Shown: one piece after another, positions 18,142-30,382 of the stretch
Position numbering within the stretch: position 1 is the first letter of the stretch
Layout of the letters: the number at the start of each line of letters is the position of its first letter
Assembly: GCA_024642725.1 (NCBI GenBank)
Contig: JAHEAO010000011.1
Coordinates: 1-64,000 of the forward strand
DNA length: 64,000 nucleotides
Reading direction: 5' to 3'
From: Paracoccaceae bacterium
GTDB lineage: Bacteria > Pseudomonadota > Alphaproteobacteria > Rhodobacterales > Rhodobacteraceae
Made by a program: the position numbers and the translations under genes
The notes under the pieces: model-generated
The model's database searches: none
The model's input: the letters and a program-made list of their open reading frames with translations, nothing else
What the model was told of the DNA's origin: nothing

Positions 18142-18810
18142 GTGACGAAGAAAATGATCAGTCTTCTGCTATTCAGCCTCGTGATGACGGCTGTTCCGGT
18201 CGGGCTGGGAATCTGGCAGGTAAAGCGACTGGCGTGGAAAGAGGATATTCTGCGTGGCATCGAGGCCCGGATTCTGGCCGACCCGGTCGAGGTGCCGCTG
18301 TCCCCCGACCCGGTCGGCGATCGCTATCTGCCCGTAACGGCCACTGGCCGGTTAGGGGAAGAAGAGGTGCACGTTCTCGTCAGTCGCAAGCAACTGGGGG
18401 CCGGTTACCGGATCATTACCGCGCTGGATACGGGAAGCCGGAGGTTTCTTCTGGATCGCGGCTTCGTGCAGGACGACGAAAAAGATGCGCCCCGCGCCTT
18501 GCACGATGTGACGGTCATCGGCAACTTGCATTGGCCAGACGACCGCACCTCCGCCACTCCGGAAAATGATCGCAACAACAACATCTGGTTCGCCCGGGAC
18601 ATCCCCGAACTGGCGGCGGACCTGGGCACCGAACCCATACTCGTTGTCGCGCGTTCCGATACCGGCGACGGGATAGAACCGATGCCGGTGGGCACCGAAG
18701 GCATTCCGAATGATCATCTGCAATACGCGATCACATGGTTTTCGCTCGCTGCCGTATGGTTGGGGATGACAGTGTTTCTGCTCTGGCGTATCAAGCGGCA
18801 AGCCAGTTAG
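18142..18810 (+). CDS. SURF1 family oxidase assembly protein
   Basis: A 222-residue SURF1 (Shy1) protein, involved in heme A insertion into subunit I. It has an N-terminal helix (ISLLLFSLVMTAVPVGLGIWQVKRLAWKE region), a periplasmic domain with 'GRYLP'-like 'GDRYLPVTATG' and 'GYRIITALDT...FLLDRGFV', and a C-terminal helix. The 'GIWQVKRLAWKEDIL' motif is the SURF1 signature. I chose GTG 18142 because GGAG is seven bases upstream; the ATG at 18091 lacks a ribosome site. Confidence 0.92.
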   Translation: MTKKMISLLLFSLVMTAVPVGLGIWQVKRLAWKEDILRGIEARILADPVEVPLSPDPVGDRYLPVTATGRLGEEEVHVLVSRKQLGAGYRIITALDTGSRRFLLDRGFVQDDEKDAPRALHDVTVIGNLHWPDDRTSATPENDRNNNIWFARDIPELAADLGTEPILVVARSDTGDGIEPMPVGTEGIPNDHLQYAITWFSLAAVWLGMTVFLLWRIKRQAS

Positions 18811-18823
18811 GGCAGGGGACGTC

Positions 18824-20212
18824 ATGCGTTACATATCCACCCGCGGTCAGGCGCCGGTCCTGACCTTCGAAGAAGCCATGCTCACGGGGCTTGCCCGGGA
18901 CGGCGGCCTCTACGTCCCCGAGACCATTCCGACGATGACGGAATCTCAGATCGCAGGTCTGGCCGGCCTGTCCTACGAAGAGATCGCCTTCCGCGTCATG
19001 CGCCCATTCGTTGGCGACAGCTTTTCTGACGATGATTTCGCAGGCGCAATCAGCCGGGCCTACAAGAGCTTCGGCCATGACGCCCGCGCGCCGCTGGTCC
19101 AGCTGGCGCCGAACCACTTCCTGCTGGAACTCTTCCACGGGCCGACCCTTGCGTTCAAAGACTTCGCGATGCAGCTGATCGGCCAGCTCTTCGAATTGTC
19201 CCTGACACGCCGCAGTGAACGCGTGACCATCGTTGGCGCGACATCCGGCGACACCGGATCGGCCGCGATCGAAGCCTTCCGCGGCCTCGATGCAGTCGAT
19301 GTTTTCATCCTTTTTCCCAGCGGGCGCGTCAGCGAGGTGCAGCGACGCCAGATGACCACCCCGGAAGAAGCGAATGTCCACGCGCTGGCGATGGCGGGCG
19401 ATTTCGACGACTGCCAAGCCAAGCTCAAGGACATGTTCAACGATTTCGCCTTCCGCGACGAAGTGCGTCTGGCCGGGGTCAATTCCATCAACTGGGCCCG
19501 GGTGCTGGCACAGGTTGTTTACTATTTCTCCGCCGCGGTCAGTCTCGGCGCGCCCCATCGGCCCGTCAGTTTCACCGTGCCCACCGGGAATTTCGGCGAC
19601 ATCTTCGCGGGCTACATTGCCAAGCGCATGGGACTTCCGATCGAAAAACTGGTCATCGCCACGAACCAGAACGATATTCTGCACCGTGCATTGACGACCG
19701 GGTCCTATGCCACAAGCGGTGTCATCCCGTCCATCAGCCCGTCGATGGATATTCAGGTGTCGTCGAATTTCGAACGCGCGCTTTTCGACGCTTACGGCCG
19801 CGATGGCGGCGCCGTGGCGCAGGTGATGGAAGACCTCAAGTCGGGCGGCGGCTTCAGCATCAGCCAGGGAGCGCTGCAGGCACTGCGTGAAACCTTTGCC
19901 TCGGGCCGTGCCTCGGAACAGGAAACAAACGCCACGATCCGTTCCATGTTCGGGCGAACCGGAGAGATCCTGTGCCCGCATTCAGCGGTCGGCGTAAAGG
20001 TGGCGGAAGATCATCTGGGAACGATCCCGATGATCACTCTTGCCACCGCGCATCCGGCAAAATTCCCCGACGCGGTCGAAGCAGCGACCGGGTACAGGCC
20101 GCCTCTTCCCAATCGGATGTCCGATCTTTATGTACGGCCAGAGCGCGTGACAGAGGTTGCCAACGACCTTGTCACGCTCGAAAATCTTATCAAGGAGCGC
20201 CGCTCGCGTTGA
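18824..20212 (+). CDS. thrC: Threonine synthase
   Basis: A 462-residue PLP enzyme converting O-phosphohomoserine to threonine. The PLP lysine is in 'GPTLAFKDFAMQL', and 'VGATSGDTGSAAIEAF' plus 'PTGNFGDIFAGYIAKRMG' bind phosphate and cofactor. Length and N-terminus (MRYISTRGQAPVLTFEEAML) match the long proteobacterial/yeast-type class. A ribosome site (AGGGG) precedes the ATG. The stop overlaps the TTG start of the downstream peptidase by four bases. This thrC-peptidase arrangement following the oxidase genes is common in Rhodobacteraceae. Confidence 0.97.
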   Translation: MRYISTRGQAPVLTFEEAMLTGLARDGGLYVPETIPTMTESQIAGLAGLSYEEIAFRVMRPFVGDSFSDDDFAGAISRAYKSFGHDARAPLVQLAPNHFLLELFHGPTLAFKDFAMQLIGQLFELSLTRRSERVTIVGATSGDTGSAAIEAFRGLDAVDVFILFPSGRVSEVQRRQMTTPEEANVHALAMAGDFDDCQAKLKDMFNDFAFRDEVRLAGVNSINWARVLAQVVYYFSAAVSLGAPHRPVSFTVPTGNFGDIFAGYIAKRMGLPIEKLVIATNQNDILHRALTTGSYATSGVIPSISPSMDIQVSSNFERALFDAYGRDGGAVAQVMEDLKSGGGFSISQGALQALRETFASGRASEQETNATIRSMFGRTGEILCPHSAVGVKVAEDHLGTIPMITLATAHPAKFPDAVEAATGYRPPLPNRMSDLYVRPERVTEVANDLVTLENLIKERRSR

Positions 20213-21468
20213 CCGTCCAGCTTCACACCCTGCCCAATGGCTTTCGTATCGTCACTGAACATATGCCCGGCCTCGCCTCGGCCTCGATCGGTATCTGGAT
20301 AGACGCCGGCGGCCGCCACGAACGGCTTGACCAGAATGGTATCGCGCATTTTCTGGAACACATGGCCTTCAAAGGCACGAAACGCCGCAGCGCCCTGCAG
20401 ATCGCCGAGGAAATAGAAGACGTCGGCGGATACATAAATGCGTATACCAGCCGTGAACTGACCGCTTTCTACGCGCGGGTTCTCAAGGCCGATGTTCCGC
20501 TGGCTCTGGACGTGATATCGGACATTCTGCTGAACCCGATCTTTGATCCCGCAGAGATCGAAGTCGAACGCGGGGTCATCCTGCAAGAGATCGGGCAGGC
20601 GCTCGACACGCCCGACGACGTCATCTTTGACTGGCTGCAGGAACGGGCCTATCCAGAGCAGCCTCTGGGTCGCACGATCCTCGGACCGACTGAACGCGTT
20701 TCGCAATTCGCGCGCCACGACCTGTCCGAATTTGTCGCCGATCACTACGGCCCCGAACGGATGATCCTGTCGGCGGCGGGCGCTGTCGATCACGACACCA
20801 TCGTACGCACTGCCGAGGCATTGTTCGGCCATCTTGCGCCGCAGCCCGCTTTCACTCAGGTGGATGCGACATTCCAAAGCGGCGAACGGATAGAGCTCAA
20901 GACGCTGGAACAGGCGCATTTCGCCTTGGGTTTCGAAGGCCCGGGTTATCGCGACGACGCAATCTACACGGCACAGATCTTTTCCACCGCATTCGGTGGC
21001 GGCATGTCGTCACGGCTTTTCCAGGAAATTCGGGAAAAGCGGGGTCTTTGCTATACGATCTACGCCCAGACGGGGGCCTATGCCGAAACCGGCATGACCA
21101 CGATCTATGCCGGAACCAGCGCCGAAGACCTGAGCGAACTGGCCGGCCTGACGATGGACGAACTGAAGCGCAGCGCCGATGACATGACCCCCGCCGAAGT
21201 CGCGCGCGCCAGAGCGCAGATGAAGGCGGGCCTGCTGATGGGGCTGGAAAGCCCGTCGTCCCGGGCAGAGCGACTGGCCCGGATGGTTTCGATCTGGGGC
21301 CGGGTGCCGGACCTTGAAGAGACGATCAGCAGGATCGACGCGGTCACGACCGGCGATGTTCGCGAATTTGCGGCCGGAATGATCACCGGGGCCGCAGCGC
21401 TCGCGCTTTACGGCCCGGTTGAAAAGGCTCCGCGTCTGGATGATCTGCGCGAAAGGCTCGCCGCCTGA
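20209..21468 (+). CDS. M16 family zinc peptidase (processing-peptidase-like)
   Basis: A 419-residue pitrilysin/insulinase-family metallopeptidase, close in layout to mitochondrial processing peptidase beta. The inverted zinc motif HxxEH is intact (His47-Phe-Leu-Glu50-His51 in 'AHFLEHMAFKG'), and 'EIEVERGVILQEI' supplies the downstream glutamate. The C-terminal half has the companion M16 domain ('FGGGMSSRLFQEIREKRGLCYTIYA'). The start is TTG 20209 (TTGA overlap with thrC), with AGGAG upstream. The cellular substrate is unknown. Confidence 0.92.
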   Translation: MTVQLHTLPNGFRIVTEHMPGLASASIGIWIDAGGRHERLDQNGIAHFLEHMAFKGTKRRSALQIAEEIEDVGGYINAYTSRELTAFYARVLKADVPLALDVISDILLNPIFDPAEIEVERGVILQEIGQALDTPDDVIFDWLQERAYPEQPLGRTILGPTERVSQFARHDLSEFVADHYGPERMILSAAGAVDHDTIVRTAEALFGHLAPQPAFTQVDATFQSGERIELKTLEQAHFALGFEGPGYRDDAIYTAQIFSTAFGGGMSSRLFQEIREKRGLCYTIYAQTGAYAETGMTTIYAGTSAEDLSELAGLTMDELKRSADDMTPAEVARARAQMKAGLLMGLESPSSRAERLARMVSIWGRVPDLEETISRIDAVTTGDVREFAAGMITGAAALALYGPVEKAPRLDDLRERLAA

Positions 21469-22052
21469 TGCTCTCTCGGCGGCGCAAGGTTCGGATCGAA
21501 ACCGAACGGATGGTGCTGCGACCGCCACAACACTCGGACTATCGCCAATGGTCGGCGCTCAGACGCGAAAGTGCCGATTTCCTCAAGCCATGGGAACCGA
21601 CCTGGGCCGACGACCATCTGTCGCGCAAAGGGTTCACCAACCGCGTCTACTGGGCACAACGCTCCATCGCAAATGAAAGCGCGCTGCCGATGTTCCTTGT
21701 GCGTCGCAAGGATGAGGCCATTCTGGGGGCCATAACATTGGACAATATCCGCCGGGGCCCATCGCAAGCCGGGACATGCGGGTACTGGATCGGCCAGCCC
21801 TTCGCCCGAAACGGCTACATGCGCGAAGCACTGCTTGCTGTGGTGCATTACGCTTTTACCGCCCTCGACCTCAGCCGCATTGAAAGCGCCTGCCTGCCCG
21901 AAAATGCGGCTTCCCGGGGGGTTCTGGAAAAATGTGGGTACAAATACGAAGGCGTTGCGCAGAGTTACCTGCAGATCAACGGCCGCTGGCGAAATCATGT
22001 TCTTTACGCAAACCTGCGCGGAGACCGGCGCGGGAAATCGGATGTCGGGTGA
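21468..22052 (+). CDS. RimJ-like GNAT N-acetyltransferase
   Basis: A 194-residue GNAT acetyltransferase similar to RimJ/RimL enzymes that acetylate the N-terminus of ribosomal proteins. Acetyl-CoA-binding features include 'GYWIGQPFARNGYMREALLAVVHYAF', 'LDLSRIESACLPENAASRGVLEKCGYKYEG' and a C-terminal 'YLQINGRWRNHVLYA'. Its ATG overlaps the peptidase stop (TGATG). The actual substrate is not shown by sequence. Confidence 0.88.
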   Translation: MLSRRRKVRIETERMVLRPPQHSDYRQWSALRRESADFLKPWEPTWADDHLSRKGFTNRVYWAQRSIANESALPMFLVRRKDEAILGAITLDNIRRGPSQAGTCGYWIGQPFARNGYMREALLAVVHYAFTALDLSRIESACLPENAASRGVLEKCGYKYEGVAQSYLQINGRWRNHVLYANLRGDRRGKSDVG

Positions 22053-22171
22053 GTCAGGGCACCTGAAACAGACCGCTCTTTGGGGCGCGGAAGTTCATTC
22101 ACTATCCTTTTTGATCAACGTCGGGTGACAAATCCGTCCTCCGCCCTATCCTAGGGTAAGGAGGATTTCCG

Positions 22172-22978
22172 ATGTTTCGACTGATCCTTGTACTGCTCCT
22201 TGTCACCACCACGGCTTCGGCTCAAGACCGGCGCCCCAGCCATTGCATCGCCATCGCGGATGCCGCGCCGGGGCTGGAATTCATTCAGCGGGCCAGTTGG
22301 TCCGATGCCGTGCCTCAGTACAGCGTGCGGATTTCATACATCGACCATTCGATGTTCCTGATCCAGACCCCCGGGGGGGTGAGCGTGGCGACCGATTACA
22401 CCGGCTACACCGGCCCGGCCGCATTTCTGCCCACGGCGGTCACGATGAACCATGCCCACTCAAGCCACTGGACCGCTTTTGTCGATCCCGGCATCCCGCA
22501 TGTGCTCCCCGGCTGGGGTGAATTCGGGGAAGGGATCGAACATTACCTCGACCTGGGTGAGATGCTCATCCGGAATGTGTCGACAGACATCCGGTCCGGA
22601 GGCGGCACCGAGACCCGCGGCAATTCCATTTTCGTCTTCGAGGTCGAAGGCCTGTGCATCGGCCATCTGGGCCATTTGCACCACGAACCAAACGAACAGC
22701 AATACGCGGCATTGGGGCGGCTGGATGTCGTCCTGGCGGCGGTCGATGGCGGGCTGACGGTTCCGGTTCCGGTCATGGTCCGCATCGTCAAGCGGCTTCG
22801 CTCGTCCATTGTCATTCCGATGCACTGGTTCGGGCGCGCCACACTGGATCAGTTCCTTGTCGAAATGTCCGATGAGTTCGATATTGTCAGAACCGGAGAG
22901 ACCAGTCTGGACGTGTCATTGCGAACGCTGCCGCCGCGCCCGACCGTGATGGTGCTGGAACCCCGCCTGCTTCAATAG
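22172..22978 (+). CDS. Secreted metallo-beta-lactamase-fold protein with altered metal motif
   Basis: A 268-residue exported protein: signal peptide 'MFRLILVLLLVTTTASAQ', then an MBL fold of the UlaG-like (Lactamase_B_3) type. The usual HxHxDH is HAHSSH (His94, His96, His99), so the metal-binding Asp is replaced by Ser98. Later ligand candidates remain ('HLGHLHHEP' and 'IPMHWFG'). GGAGG precedes the ATG. It may hold one metal or have a different activity; no function is assigned. Probably a single gene. Confidence 0.75.
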   Translation: MFRLILVLLLVTTTASAQDRRPSHCIAIADAAPGLEFIQRASWSDAVPQYSVRISYIDHSMFLIQTPGGVSVATDYTGYTGPAAFLPTAVTMNHAHSSHWTAFVDPGIPHVLPGWGEFGEGIEHYLDLGEMLIRNVSTDIRSGGGTETRGNSIFVFEVEGLCIGHLGHLHHEPNEQQYAALGRLDVVLAAVDGGLTVPVPVMVRIVKRLRSSIVIPMHWFGRATLDQFLVEMSDEFDIVRTGETSLDVSLRTLPPRPTVMVLEPRLLQ

Positions 22979-23034
22979 CCGGACCCCTTGCGCCGACAGT
23001 CGCGGTCGTGCTTCATCCCCGAAAAAGGAACGGC

Positions 23035-24450
23035 ATGACACTCAATCCCGTGACAGAGCAGTTTGCGACGATGCTTCGGGCGCAACTTCCCGATAGCACC
23101 TTTCGCCCCGTGGCGCCGCACTATCTCGAAGAACCGCGCGGCGTGTTTTCAGGGGTCCCCGGCCTCGTCCTTGCGCCTGCCTCCGCTCGGGAAGTTTCCG
23201 TCATCCTCAAGGGGGCCAACCAAGCCCGCGTCGGCGTTGTCCCCTATGGTGGGGGAACCGGCCTTGTCGGGGGCCAAATCCTGCCCGATGGTCCGGCCCC
23301 GATCATCTTGTCGCTCGAACGAATGACAGCGATCCGCGCAACCTATCCGGTCGAAAACGTCATGATCGCCGAGGCAGGTGCGGTTTTGCATGATGTTCAC
23401 TCGGCCGCGGAATCGGTGGACCGGCTTTTTCCCTTGTGGCTGGCTTCCGAAGGGTCCGCGCGCATCGGCGGCAACCTTGCGACGAACGCCGGCGGCGTCA
23501 ATGTGATCCGCTACGGCACGGCCCGCGACCTGTGCCTTGGACTTGAAGTCGTGCTGCCCAACGGCGAGATCTGGAACGGCCTCAGGCGGTTGCGCAAGGA
23601 CAACACCGGATACGATCTGCGGAACCTTTTCATCGGTTCCGAAGGGACCTTGGGCGTCATCACCGCCGCCGCGCTCCGGCTCTTCCCGCGCCCGGCACAG
23701 CAAAGCGCGGCGCTGATCGTGGTCCGCGATCCCGCGGCGGCGCTTCAACTGCTCGAGATTGTGGGCAAGCGCGTTGCAGAAGGTCTTTCCGCATTCGAAC
23801 TGATTTCCGGCACGGGCCTGCAGTTCCTAGCCGAAACAATGCCGCACATACGCCAGCCCTTCGAGGAACCGCCAAAGTGGATGGTCCTCATCGACCTCGG
23901 ACTGCCCGCAACGCAGGATCCGGCTGAATTGTTGACCGACATCTTCGCCGATGCCCTCGAACACGGGCTGTCAACAGACGGGATCGTCGCGCAAACCGAA
24001 GCGCAGCGGCAAGAGTTCTGGACGTTGCGCGAATCCATTCCCGCGGCCAACAAGCGCATCGGTGCGATTTCCTCGCAGGATATTTCGCTTCCGATCAGCT
24101 CCGTGCCGGACTTCATCGCCAGGGCGACCGATGCCCTGAAGCAGATGGGCGATGTCCGGATCAACAACTTCGGGCATCTTGGCGACGGGAACCTGCATTT
24201 CAACGTCTTCCCGGCAAAGGGTCGCAGCAAGGCGGACTATCCGGACGGGCCGTCAAGGGCCCGGCGCATCATCCATGACCTCGTGTATGAATTTGAAGGG
24301 TCCTTCAGTGCCGAGCACGGGGTGGGTCGCGCCAAGATCGATGATCTGGAGCGGTATGGCGATCCGACCAAACTGGCGGCCATGCGCCTGATCAAGACGG
24401 CGCTCGATCCGAACGGGATCATGAACCCGGGGGCGGTGATCCGCGACTGA
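23035..24450 (+). CDS. FAD-linked 2-hydroxyacid dehydrogenase (GlcD/D2HGDH family)
   Basis: A 471-residue FAD enzyme of the GlcD/D-lactate/D-2-hydroxyglutarate dehydrogenase family. The FAD-binding PCMH domain shows 'VVPYGGGTGLVGGQ' and 'GNLATNAGGVNVIRYGTARDLCLG', and the C-terminal domain has 'NNFGHLGDGNLHFNVF' and 'SFSAEHGVGRAK' with the catalytic His residues. ATG 23035 was chosen for the AAGGA site seven bases before it. No GlcE/GlcF partners are adjacent, which fits a stand-alone D-2-hydroxyglutarate or D-lactate dehydrogenase. Confidence 0.88.
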   Translation: MTLNPVTEQFATMLRAQLPDSTFRPVAPHYLEEPRGVFSGVPGLVLAPASAREVSVILKGANQARVGVVPYGGGTGLVGGQILPDGPAPIILSLERMTAIRATYPVENVMIAEAGAVLHDVHSAAESVDRLFPLWLASEGSARIGGNLATNAGGVNVIRYGTARDLCLGLEVVLPNGEIWNGLRRLRKDNTGYDLRNLFIGSEGTLGVITAAALRLFPRPAQQSAALIVVRDPAAALQLLEIVGKRVAEGLSAFELISGTGLQFLAETMPHIRQPFEEPPKWMVLIDLGLPATQDPAELLTDIFADALEHGLSTDGIVAQTEAQRQEFWTLRESIPAANKRIGAISSQDISLPISSVPDFIARATDALKQMGDVRINNFGHLGDGNLHFNVFPAKGRSKADYPDGPSRARRIIHDLVYEFEGSFSAEHGVGRAKIDDLERYGDPTKLAAMRLIKTALDPNGIMNPGAVIRD

Positions 24451-24497
24451 AAGCGGCGTCCGGGGAGATCGATGAGACCTGCCCCTGCCATTCACCA

Positions 24498-25037
24498 TCA
24501 GGTGCCTTCGAAGTCGCAGAGGGCATGGACCTCGTAACCCATCGCCTCAAGCCGGCGACGGCCGCCCAGTTCCGGCAAGTCGACGACGAAGGCGCAGCCG
24601 ATGATCTCGCCGCCCAGCCGTTCAATCAGCTTGATGCCCGCTTCTGCGGTTCCGCCGGTCGCCAGAAGGTCATCGACCAGCAGGATCTTCTCGCCGGGCT
24701 GGATGGCGTCGTCATGGATCTCGACGATGGCCTCGCCATATTCCAGCTTGTAGTCCTGCGATATCGTTCGCCCCGGCAACTTGCCCTTCTTGCGCACCGG
24801 CACGAAGCCGACCGTCAGCTGATGGGCAATGGCGCCGCCCAGAATGAAACCACGCGCTTCAAGCCCCACGACCTTGTCGATCTGCATCCCCGCATAGGGG
24901 TGCAACAACTGGTCAACACACATCCGAAAGCCGCGCGGGTCGGCGAATAGTGTCGTCACATCGCGAAACATGATGCCTTCATGCGGAAAGTCGACGATCG
25001 TGCGGATATAGTCTTTGACGGTTTGACGTTTCTGCAT
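24498..25037 (-). CDS. apt: Adenine phosphoribosyltransferase
   Basis: A 179-residue purine salvage enzyme converting adenine and PRPP to AMP. The PRPP-binding motif '[27 protein letters not shown]' and '[21 protein letters not shown]' are diagnostic. The N-terminal '[22 protein letters not shown]' is typical of Apt. It is convergent with the upstream FAD dehydrogenase gene. Confidence 0.97.
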   Translation of the reverse strand: MQKRQTVKDYIRTIVDFPHEGIMFRDVTTLFADPRGFRMCVDQLLHPYAGMQIDKVVGLEARGFILGGAIAHQLTVGFVPVRKKGKLPGRTISQDYKLEYGEAIVEIHDDAIQPGEKILLVDDLLATGGTAEAGIKLIERLGGEIIGCAFVVDLPELGGRRRLEAMGYEVHALCDFEGT

Positions 25038-25413
25038 GCTGGGGTCCTGAAGTCCGGGCGACAGCCTTGTCTAGGCTGCGAAGGGCGACCTGTTCAAGCA
25101 TTCAGTCACACCCGCGTTGCACCCTCGCGCGGCGGCTAGCGTATCGGGCTGTGCCAAATCCGGGCTTCGATTCGCGACAATCGGCATAACACTCGGCTTT
25201 GGCCCCGCCCTCTGCCAACCGTGTCCGGGCAAGAATATGCCGCTTTGGCTGTCCGAAATCCGTGCGCTAAGCGAATTGCCGCCGCTTCCGCCGCCCGTTG
25301 GCGGACATTCACCCATTGCCCGCGGGGGCAGGCTTATTGTGCGATTATAGGTCTGTTAAGGATCTTGCTCCAAGCTGCTGCAAAGCAGATCGCACGCAAA
25401 ATGGGGATGGCGC
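25038..25413. other. Intergenic region upstream of apt
   Basis: About 375 bases between divergent genes. Short frames exist on both strands (for example 25117-25350 plus, 25071-25316 minus), but neither has a clear ribosome site or recognisable domain. No clear RNA gene or repeat was seen; promoters for apt and the following small gene presumably lie here. Confidence 0.4.
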
Positions 25414-25782
25414 ATGCAGGACCACGACTGGCTTTTTGATCTGACGATGAACCTTTGCGACAAGGCCGAACAGTTGGGGCTCAACGCGATGTCGGCAAAG
25501 TTTGAAGAAGCGCTCGACGCTTACCTGGTGGAAACCGGCCATGCCGCCAGACCTGTGCAGGTTCCCGATCTGCCAGTCGCGGCGTTCGGTCCGATATCCC
25601 TTCGACAGGACAGTTTCGTCCTGGGCAGTCGCAGTGCGCCCAGGACCGCCGCCGTCGCGTTCGCCTCACGGCGGGGCACGCCAAGTCTCGCGCTCCAGGC
25701 CCTGCAGGCGGCGCGGGCCAGAACAGGGCTGGATGAGTCCGGTGAAGACGAACCGATGGAGCTGTTGAATCGGGCAAGCTGA
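25414..25782 (+). CDS. Hypothetical protein, 122 residues
   Basis: A small soluble protein. The first 45 residues form amphipathic helices (LTMNLCDKAEQLGLNAMSAKFEEALDAYLVE), followed by a Pro/Ala/Arg-rich linker and an acidic tail (GLDESGEDEPMEL). A GGGGATGG sequence precedes the ATG. I do not recognise the family; the helical N-terminus resembles short alphaproteobacterial proteins of unknown role. Convergent with carB. Confidence 0.6.
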   Translation: MQDHDWLFDLTMNLCDKAEQLGLNAMSAKFEEALDAYLVETGHAARPVQVPDLPVAAFGPISLRQDSFVLGSRSAPRTAAVAFASRRGTPSLALQALQAARARTGLDESGEDEPMELLNRAS

Positions 25783-25868
25783 AGGGCAGGGATCGAAAGC
25801 CGACGATCCCGATCCGCAGAAGGCACTGACCCCGGCTGGCGACACGAAGCCGGCGGCCGGGAACCAGA

Positions 25869-29198
<3,330 letters not shown>

Positions 29199-29403
29199 TT
29201 TACGACATCCCCACGTGCAAATTGTCGTGGGTTATAGCCATGCGACGCCGGGGTGCAAGCGGTTAGCCATGAACTTGCCACAGCATCCGTCCGAACTGAC
29301 CAAATTTGCGCCATATTTCCAAGTTCTTAATCCTATGTGACCTTTGCACGAGTTACGGGGCGGCATGAGCCAGACGCAGCAAAAGCATGTAGGATTGGGG
29401 ATA

Positions 29404-30378
29404 ATGAAGAAATTCGTTATCTTCTCGATCATATATTTCGAATTTGCGATCGCGACGACGTTGATGGTGCGCGAGGATCCCGACACCTCGATCATAGCTC
29501 TCGCTGCGACATTGCAGCGCGTCGTCCCGAAATTTCTCTATGTGCTGCTCGCCTTGGCGGTCGCCGGCGTGGTTATGACCATGCTGTCTCGCATCTGGTG
29601 TTTCCGATCCACGCTCAGCGTGTTGATGCTGGGGCTGATCGGCTGTGTTCTGTTCCAGACGGGCTTCACTCTGGTCAAATCGAATCTCCCCGAAGTGATA
29701 CCGTTCTACGCCGATCCGATGCTTGCCGATTGGGATCGCGCGCTGCACGGGGGCTACGATCCCTGGACGCTGACAGACAAATTCTCAGCATGGCTCCCAG
29801 AGCAACTGACCATGATTCTCTACATGAAGTTCTGGGGCCCGATGGCGGTCTTCCTGCCCGTCGCGCTCTGTATCTTCGACAACGATGCCGAACGGGTAAA
29901 GCGGACGTTGTTCCTCTACGTCATTGCGTGGGTTCTGATCGGCAATGTCTTCGCTCTGATCGGCATGTCTGGCGGCCCGGTCTACTATGACCGGATTGTC
30001 GGCGGCGACCGGTTTGCCGATCTGACGGCGGCTTTGGTGAACAACGGTCTTGCCGAGGGGAGCATCGGAAAGATCCAGAACGCCCTTTGGCTCTTCTATA
30101 CGGGCGATTATGTTTTCATCGGCTCCGGGATATCGTCCTTTCCCAGTGTCCATGTTGCCGTCGCTGCTGTCTTTGCCTTCTATCTCGCAGAGCGGTCGCG
30201 CGGGTTGGCGATTGCCGGGTTTACCTACCTTGCGATCGTCCTCTTCCTGTCGGTCTACACCGGGTACCACTATGCGCTCGACGGATATTTTTCGATCGCG
30301 GTCGTGGGCGGTCTGTGGACGTATTTCCGCCGTCGCGCCACGACAGAGCCTTCGCTTCTCATGGGCCAGCCGGTCTGA
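29404..30378 (+). CDS. PAP2-superfamily membrane phosphatase/phosphotransferase (Aur1-like layout)
   Basis: A 324-residue polytopic membrane protein with about six helices and a PAP2 active site. Motif 2 is 'SSFPSVHVAVAAVFAF', motif 3 is 'SVYTGYHYALDGYFSIA' (His and Asp of the catalytic set), preceded by 'SGGPVYYDRIVGG'. This arrangement resembles Aur1/Ipt1-type lipid head-group phosphotransferases as well as lipid phosphatases. GGGG lies just ahead of ATG 29404; the longer frames from 29344 or 29365 cannot be excluded. It is convergent with a cfa-like methyltransferase and divergent from carB. Substrate unknown. Confidence 0.75.
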   Translation: MKKFVIFSIIYFEFAIATTLMVREDPDTSIIALAATLQRVVPKFLYVLLALAVAGVVMTMLSRIWCFRSTLSVLMLGLIGCVLFQTGFTLVKSNLPEVIPFYADPMLADWDRALHGGYDPWTLTDKFSAWLPEQLTMILYMKFWGPMAVFLPVALCIFDNDAERVKRTLFLYVIAWVLIGNVFALIGMSGGPVYYDRIVGGDRFADLTAALVNNGLAEGSIGKIQNALWLFYTGDYVFIGSGISSFPSVHVAVAAVFAFYLAERSRGLAIAGFTYLAIVLFLSVYTGYHYALDGYFSIAVVGGLWTYFRRRATTEPSLLMGQPV

Positions 30379-30382
30379 ACGG

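Noticed and set aside
16653-18260. 535-codon open frame antisense to ctaG-ctaE-surf1
   Set aside because: It spans three well-supported oxidase genes on the other strand and has no recognisable domain.
25071-25350. Short frames on both strands in the apt upstream region
   Set aside because: No ribosome site, no domain and low-complexity composition; treated as intergenic.
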